Assembly: GCA_026713205.1 (NCBI GenBank)
Contig: JAPOOY010000270.1
Location: forward strand, 1-9,932
Direction: 5' to 3'
DNA from: Bdellovibrionales bacterium
GTDB taxonomy: Bacteria > Bdellovibrionota > Bdellovibrionia > Bdellovibrionales > UBA1609
DNA: 9,932 nucleotides
In this document: positions 7,553 through 9,932 of the stretch, piece by piece
Position numbering within the stretch: the first letter of the stretch is position 1
Layout: every line of letters begins with the position of its first letter
Program-made: the position numbers and the translations under genes
Notes under the pieces: model-generated
Told to the model about the DNA's origin: nothing
The model's input: only the letters and a program-made list of their open reading frames with translations
Database searches by the model: none

Positions 7553-7577
7553 CTATACAGAAGAATACCCTGTATAG
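7553..7577. promoter_or_regulatory. Perfect inverted repeat upstream of pncC-recA (possible operator)
   Basis: CTATACAG (7553-7560) and CTGTATAG (7570-7577) are exact reverse complements separated by 9 nt. A further CTGT at 7549-7552 makes an overlapping CTGT-CTAT-ACAG. The block ends 2 nt before the AGGAGAG ribosome site of pncC, where a bound repressor or an mRNA hairpin would control both genes. The half sites resemble the CTGT/ACAG halves of the E. coli LexA box, but the order and spacing differ, so identity with LexA is only a hypothesis. Confidence 0.5.
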
Positions 7578-7606
7578 GTTTGTTTCTCCATTCAAAAATT
7601 TTTCTC

Positions 7607-7612
7607 AGTATA
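7607..7612 (-). promoter_or_regulatory. Possible -10 element for pncC-recA
   Basis: TATACT on the minus strand about 70 nt upstream of the chosen pncC start. Transcription from it would begin near 7600 and include the inverted repeat at 7553-7577. The -35 at 17 bp is poor (TCAAAC), so the promoter would be weak or activator-dependent. Confidence 0.35.
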
Positions 7613-7839
7613 ACAGTTTTATTGTTCCTGTTTGAGCTTTTGACTTGTTGGGAAATTATAGGCTCATTCATTTTTGAAAACCTTAAAACTCAGCCCAATT
7701 TTAAGAGTTCTGATTTCAAAATCGTTTCAAATGACAGATGACCTTACCGATTTAAGTTCACATTGCGACGCTTTACAATCTGACTTTTAATAAAAAACTT
7801 TACAAAATTGGAATTGGATTCCATAATTGTAATAAGTGA

Positions 7840-8103
7840 TTAAGTGCCATTTGCAACAACCCCTCGTCCGATTATTATTTTAGGGATAACGCAGGAAATG
7901 AAGTGGACCTTCTGGATGATAAGGGAAATGAAATCGCATCTTATGAAATTAAAATCAGCAAAACCCTTAATCGCTCGCTTTTTAAAGGGCTGGATTTTTA
8001 TAAAAATCTCAACCCCAATAATAAAAAATCCGTATTAGTTTATACAGGAAGAGAGACCGTTTCGCGGTACGGCCATGAATGTTTGCCCTACAAACAAGCT
8101 TAA
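7840..8103 (+). pseudogene. C-terminal remnant of a DUF4143-type ATPase
   Basis: The frame reads DYYFRDNAGNEVDLLDDKGNEIASYEIKISKTLNRSLFKGLDFYKN in pieces, followed by VLVYTGRE and HECLPYKQA. This is the typical end of DUF4143 ATPases (COG1373-like): an aromatic-Arg-Asp, G.EVDL, then E(I/V)K, a leucine-rich helix, a VYxG strand and a final (V)LP(W/Y) stretch, which form a restriction-endonuclease-like fold. The EVD and E.K pattern matches nuclease-fold active-site residues. The N-terminal AAA+ ATPase and most of DUF4143 are absent; an in-frame TGA at 7837-7839 closes the frame on the left. No ribosome site is seen for the internal GTG at 7903. It is therefore called a decayed fragment. Confidence 0.7.
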
Positions 8104-8162
8104 GTTGCTGTTTATGCCGCTCAGAAAGAGTTAATTCCAACCTTTGAATCATTTGGAAATTT

Positions 8163-8168
8163 AGGAAG
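8163..8168 (+). promoter_or_regulatory. Ribosome binding site of rsmG
   Basis: AGGAAG 6 nt before the ATG at 8175 fixes the rsmG start. Confidence 0.6.
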
Positions 8169-8174
8169 CGGAAA

Positions 8175-8768
8175 ATGGCCCTGCAAAAATCAATAACTCT
8201 AACAGCCCTTCAAACACAGCAAATAGAAAGCTTTAAAAAAAGTCTTCTTGAATATGGGGACCGGTTAAACCTTTTTTCCCGATCGGGCCAGGAATTAGAA
8301 TTTCTCCTGAAGGAAAGCCTTGAAACCGCTCAAATGCTGGCTCCCTTCTTTTCCACCACAGAAGTCCTGGACTTAGGGAGCGGCAATGGATTTCCAGGGA
8401 TAGTTTGCGGGGTTTTATATCCTAACACCTCTTTTGTTCTCTGTGAAAGAAGCCGGAAACGAGCGGAATTTTTAAAACAAACTTTGTTTCAACTCAAATG
8501 CACCAATGTAAAAGTCCTTTGCCAGCCCGCTGAGGAACTAAAAGCCCGTTTTTCGCTTATTTTATCCAAAGCCACCGGCCCTTTGAATCAAGTTTTAAAT
8601 CTGCTGGAAAATTTGCTGGACGAATCCGGAACAGCCATCCTTTGGAAATCTCCAAACTGGAAACAGGCCTGGCCTGAAAACGCCCCCTTTTCCGCAAATG
8701 TCCTAAAATCCTATTCCATTGAAGGAAAAAAAAGAATCCTGCTCCAAATTAAAAAACCGCTGATTTAA
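8175..8768 (+). CDS. rsmG: 16S rRNA (guanine-527-N7)-methyltransferase RsmG
   Basis: An SAM-dependent methyltransferase that makes m7G527 in the 530 loop of 16S rRNA; loss gives low-level streptomycin resistance in several bacteria. At 197 residues it has near the family's usual length. An N-terminal helical segment with YGDRLNLFS (about 27-35, family Y...NLT) precedes the Rossmann SAM motif VLDLGSGNGFPGI (about 64-76), acidic Glu in CERSRKRAEFLKQ (90-102), and SKATGPL (131-137) where family members usually read SRA.A.L; here Lys replaces Arg. The gene stands alone between an ATPase remnant and a toxin-antitoxin pair, not with mnmG and parAB as in many genomes. It converges with the toxin gene, 124 bp away; no convincing terminator lies between them. 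Confidence 0.95.
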   Translation: MALQKSITLTALQTQQIESFKKSLLEYGDRLNLFSRSGQELEFLLKESLETAQMLAPFFSTTEVLDLGSGNGFPGIVCGVLYPNTSFVLCERSRKRAEFLKQTLFQLKCTNVKVLCQPAEELKARFSLILSKATGPLNQVLNLLENLLDESGTAILWKSPNWKQAWPENAPFSANVLKSYSIEGKKRILLQIKKPLI

Positions 8769-8892
8769 AATCTTTTCTGTATATTTCCCTTATCAGATTC
8801 AGCAAATAGCTCATTACAGCCGAACTGGAGTCATGCTCAAACAAGCTCAAACCCCTATGTCAATTCTTCAGGGATAAGAAGAACTTTTACTT

Positions 8893-9150
8893 TTAAGACT
8901 TATAAATATCCTTTCTATGCCCTATTTTATAAATTATGACTTCAAAATCCGTTTTTACAATTTCATACACTATTCTGTACTTTCCGACCCTTACTCTATA
9001 AAAGTCTTTCCCTGTGATTTTTTTAGCGTTTCCATAAGGATTACTTTGTAATTTTTGAATAGATTTAAGAAGTCTTTGATTGATCTTTTTATCAAAAGAG
9101 GAAATATCTTTCTTAACAGATGTCTTGATTCGTATTTTATATTTTGTCAT
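8893..9150 (-). CDS. RelE/ParE-superfamily toxin
   Basis: An 85-residue basic protein with the RelE/ParE fold: an N-terminal strand YKIRIKTSVKKDI, a helical pair with KINQRLLKSIQKLQSNP, then a run of strands with DFYRVRVGKYRIVYEI and VIIYKIGHRKDIY at the end. The paired arginines and final GHR..Y are the standard RelE-type C-terminal block (mRNA interferase in the RelE branch). It is cytoplasmic and probably cleaves ribosome-bound mRNA unless held by the antitoxin. The ATG lies 14 nt inside the end of the antitoxin gene, so synthesis is coupled and antitoxin is made first. The DNA is much more A+T-rich than recA or tkt, which suggests horizontal acquisition. A DNA-gyrase-targeting ParE role cannot be excluded. 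Confidence 0.88.
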   Translation of the reverse strand: MTKYKIRIKTSVKKDISSFDKKINQRLLKSIQKLQSNPYGNAKKITGKDFYRVRVGKYRIVYEIVKTDFEVIIYKIGHRKDIYKS

Positions 9151-9379
9151 CTTCTTTAAGAGTTTCTATAAAATCATCAAGAGATACTGATCTTTCTTTT
9201 TTCCTCCGTTTAATGGTTTTAATGTCTTCTATATCTTCCTTCAAAGAAATTCTTATGATCTCCTCAGCTAAATCTGAAATAGAACATTCTCTCATTACAG
9301 ATTTTAACTTTAAGGCTTTATGTATTTCCGGTTGGAGATAAATAGTAGAAGCCTTTTTTCTTTTTTCCATATAATACAT
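9137..9379 (-). CDS. RHH-type antitoxin
   Basis: An 80-residue partner of the RelE-like toxin. The N-terminal half reads KKASTIYLQPEIHKALKLKS and then CSISDLAEEIIRISL, the beta-strand then two helices of a ribbon-helix-helix (CopG/Arc-type) DNA-binding domain; the charged C-terminal third (about 52-80) is the expected toxin-binding tail. Such antitoxins repress their own operon. Two starts are possible: ATG 9379 and ATG 9370. The best promoter elements overlap them, so translation probably starts at 9370 on a nearly leaderless mRNA; the first would not be fully transcribed. There is no Shine-Dalgarno. The ribbon-helix-helix assignment is by pattern only. Confidence 0.8.
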   Translation of the reverse strand: MYYMEKRKKASTIYLQPEIHKALKLKSVMRECSISDLAEEIIRISLKEDIEDIKTIKRRKKERSVSLDDFIETLKEDDKI

Positions 9380-9406
9380 TTTAATTTTTTAATGTCAAAA
9401 TGTCAA
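9371..9406 (-). promoter_or_regulatory. Promoter and possible operator of the toxin-antitoxin operon
   Basis: Two overlapping sigma-70-like promoters share tandem TTGACATT repeats. The first is TTGACA (9406-9401), 17-bp spacer, TAAAAT (9383-9378). The second is TTGACA (9398-9393), 16-bp spacer, TATTAT (9376-9371). The tandem octamers are a natural site for a ribbon-helix-helix dimer and would let the antitoxin cover the -35. The -10 of either promoter overlaps or touches the start codons. Confidence 0.6.
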
Positions 9407-9467
9407 CGACGAACGAATCATTAAATTGCCGAAACAAGCTCCTTATCTTTTACAAAATGATTAAATT

Positions 9468-9530
9468 TGTTCTTGACCCCCATTTCAACGAGACAACCCG
9501 ATCCATCAACTTCCTGTATTCTACAGGACT
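9468..9530 (-). repeat. Right-end repeat, copy B
   Basis: About 63 bp running from AGTCCTGT to TGTTCTTG (minus-strand order) that is matched by 9691-9752 in the same orientation at roughly three-quarters identity by eye, with the last 20 or so positions nearly identical. It includes the presumed terminal inverted repeat at 9468-9489. Confidence 0.6.
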
Positions 9531-9690
9531 TCTCATGCCCAATCCCGAGTGAGGAGCTACTGTATTGTAATCCTCAATCCAGTTCTTAAATAACTTCATA
9601 ATATCCTGTGCTGAATTACAATCAGAGGTATAGATATAATCCCTCTTCAGGGTCGCCACAAAAGCCTTTGACATCCCATTGGATTCAGGA

Positions 9691-9752
9691 TGTTCTTGCC
9701 CCCCCATTTCAACCGGAGACTGATTCTTGAATCTCCCGCATTTCACAGGACT
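9691..9752 (-). repeat. Right-end repeat, copy A
   Basis: The counterpart of 9468-9530. It ends exactly with TG at 9691-9692, directly against internal transposase sequence (codons for PESNG), which marks the junction of the two elements. Confidence 0.6.
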
Positions 9753-9761
9753 TTTCAAAAG

Positions 9762-9790
9762 AAAGCGCCCTCCTGAAAAGAGGACGCTTT
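9762..9790 (-). terminator. Rho-independent terminator, probably for genes right of the window
   Basis: AAAGCGCCCTC (9762-9772) and GAGGACGCTTT (9780-9790) form an 11-bp stem around a 7-nt loop. On the minus strand every position pairs (one G-T) and the stem ends in TTT followed by CTTTT. On the plus strand there is one C-A mismatch but six T follow. It therefore fits best as the end of a minus-strand transcript entering from the right edge. Confidence 0.7.
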
Positions 9791-9843
9791 TTTAGGTTCA
9801 TAACAATTTTCGCTTATCGCTACTCAAAGTTATGACTTCATAT

Positions 9844-9921
9844 TTATTTGTCCGGCAAAAGCCGGCGCAGGTTAACAGTCTGGACAAAGCTAAGCACGGA
9901 AATGAAGTCCTTGAACTTCAT
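9844..9921 (-). CDS. Short 25-residue reading frame overlapping an upstream stop
   Basis: Reads MKFKDFISVLSFVQTVNLRR plus LLPDK and a TAA. Its ATG overlaps the TGA of another frame (ATGA, 9921-9918) whose last codons also read LPDK. I do not recognise it. It could be a real small protein, a leader peptide, or the broken end of a gene to the right. It precedes the terminator at 9762-9790. Support is only the frame and context; no ribosome site can be judged this close to the edge. Confidence 0.25.
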   Translation of the reverse strand: MKFKDFISVLSFVQTVNLRRLLPDK

Positions 9922-9932
9922 TTGTCTGGCAA
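9846..9932. repeat. 74-bp-spaced direct repeat with nested hairpins, cut by the window edge
   Basis: ATTTGTCCGGCAA (9846-9858) and ATTTGTCTGGCAA (9920-9932) match at 12 of 13 positions. Between and around them are CCGGC-AAAA-GCCGG (9852-9865), TTTGTCC...GGACAAA (9847-9853 with 9882-9888) and a perfect 9-bp inverted repeat AAATGAAGT-N6-ACTTCATTT (9900-9923). Confidence 0.55.

Larger units (their letters stand above)
9450..9758 (-). pseudogene. IS3-family transposase C-terminal remnant, catalytic Glu lost
   Basis: The frame encodes 102 residues. Residues 24-81 are the C-terminal part of an OrfB integrase core: PESNGMSKAFVATLKRDY, then WIEDYNTVAPHSGLGMRSPVEY, the classic ending of IS2/IS3-group transposases. 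The DDE glutamate, normally the E of NGMAEAFV, is a Lys here (residue 31). The first two Asp regions are missing, so the protein cannot be active. The N-terminal 23 residues are not transposase core; they are translated from the right end of a second, related element. The ending includes the terminal inverted repeat (9468 onward). Confidence 0.85.
9468..9758 (-). mobile_element. Two fused IS3-family remnants
   Basis: The interval holds an internal-to-right-end piece of one element (about 9468-9690) joined to the last 68 bp or so of a second (9691-9758). Both end in the same kind of sequence, TGTTCTTGACCCCC and TGTTCTTGCCCCCC on the plus strand, which begins with TG as expected for IS3-family ends. 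The left end, OrfA and most of OrfB are missing from both. Confidence 0.65.

Noticed and set aside
7549..7577. Canonical E. coli-type LexA box (CTGT-N8-ACAG)
   Set aside because: Spacing and half-site order do not match; kept only as an unassigned palindrome.
7539..7595. N-terminal extension of pncC to the ATG at 7595
   Set aside because: The extra 19 residues have no family counterpart, and the TTG at 7538 has a good AGGAGAG ribosome site.
7538..7741. Plus-strand 67-residue frame with a hydrophobic segment upstream of the ATPase remnant
   Set aside because: It overlaps the pncC leader antisense, has no ribosome site, and its hydrophobicity follows from T-rich DNA.
8840..8892. TTCTT-N7-AAGAA hairpin with T-rich tail between rsmG and the toxin gene
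   Set aside because: Only 5 A+T-rich base pairs, and the T-runs are displaced; not convincing as a terminator.
9846..9932. Integron attC-like site around GTTAAC at 9871-9876
   Set aside because: The core does not fit GTTRRRY/RYYYAAC, no integrase or cassette is present, and the repeats are explained better as direct repeats with coding frames.

Overview
The window is bacterial chromosome with moderate to low G+C, carrying housekeeping genes mixed with decayed mobile DNA. RecA, a two-gene ABC transporter set, an E. coli Grx2-type glutaredoxin and RsmG point to a Gram-negative, Proteobacteria-like host. The transketolase departs from the usual motifs in a way I associate with delta-proteobacterial or Bdellovibrio-like lineages, but that is memory and not a search result. 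I cannot name the organism.

Layout, left to right. (1) 17-109: tRNA-Ser(GCU), minus strand, directly behind a transketolase gene (113-2119, minus). (2) 2120-2462: a 343-bp gene-free stretch with intergenic repeats, a hairpin and a possible transposase helix-turn-helix remnant. (3) 2463-2843: a small DUF805 membrane protein with its own good promoter. (4) 3056-5792: a tightly packed minus-strand operon of grxB, a ThiP/FbpB-type double permease and an ATP-binding subunit. The grxB stop abuts the permease start, and permease and ATPase overlap. No substrate-binding protein is visible. (5) 5793-5985: an intergenic block with a 127-bp element bounded by inverted repeats. (6) 5986-7538: a pncC-recA operon (minus) joined by an ATGA overlap, with a perfect inverted repeat just upstream of the first gene. 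(7) 7840-8103: the tail of a DUF4143-type ATPase, now a pseudogene. (8) 8175-8768: rsmG (plus), away from its usual mnmG/parA neighbours. (9) 8893-9379: an A+T-rich RelE/ParE-type toxin-antitoxin pair (minus) with a promoter that overlaps the antitoxin start. (10) 9450-9758: two fused remnants of IS3-family elements, with the catalytic Glu replaced by Lys. (11) 9762-9932: a terminator and a 74-bp-spaced direct repeat encoding two overlapping short reading frames at the window edge.

Functionally, the left part is central metabolism, transport/redox and DNA repair. The right third is an accessory zone where a toxin-antitoxin pair, an ATPase fragment and insertion-sequence debris surround one core gene (rsmG). 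I found no clear new defence or biosynthetic system. The least explained items are the dispersed inverted-repeat-bounded intergenic sequences, the operator-like palindrome before pncC-recA, the grxB-transporter operon and the repeat at the right edge.
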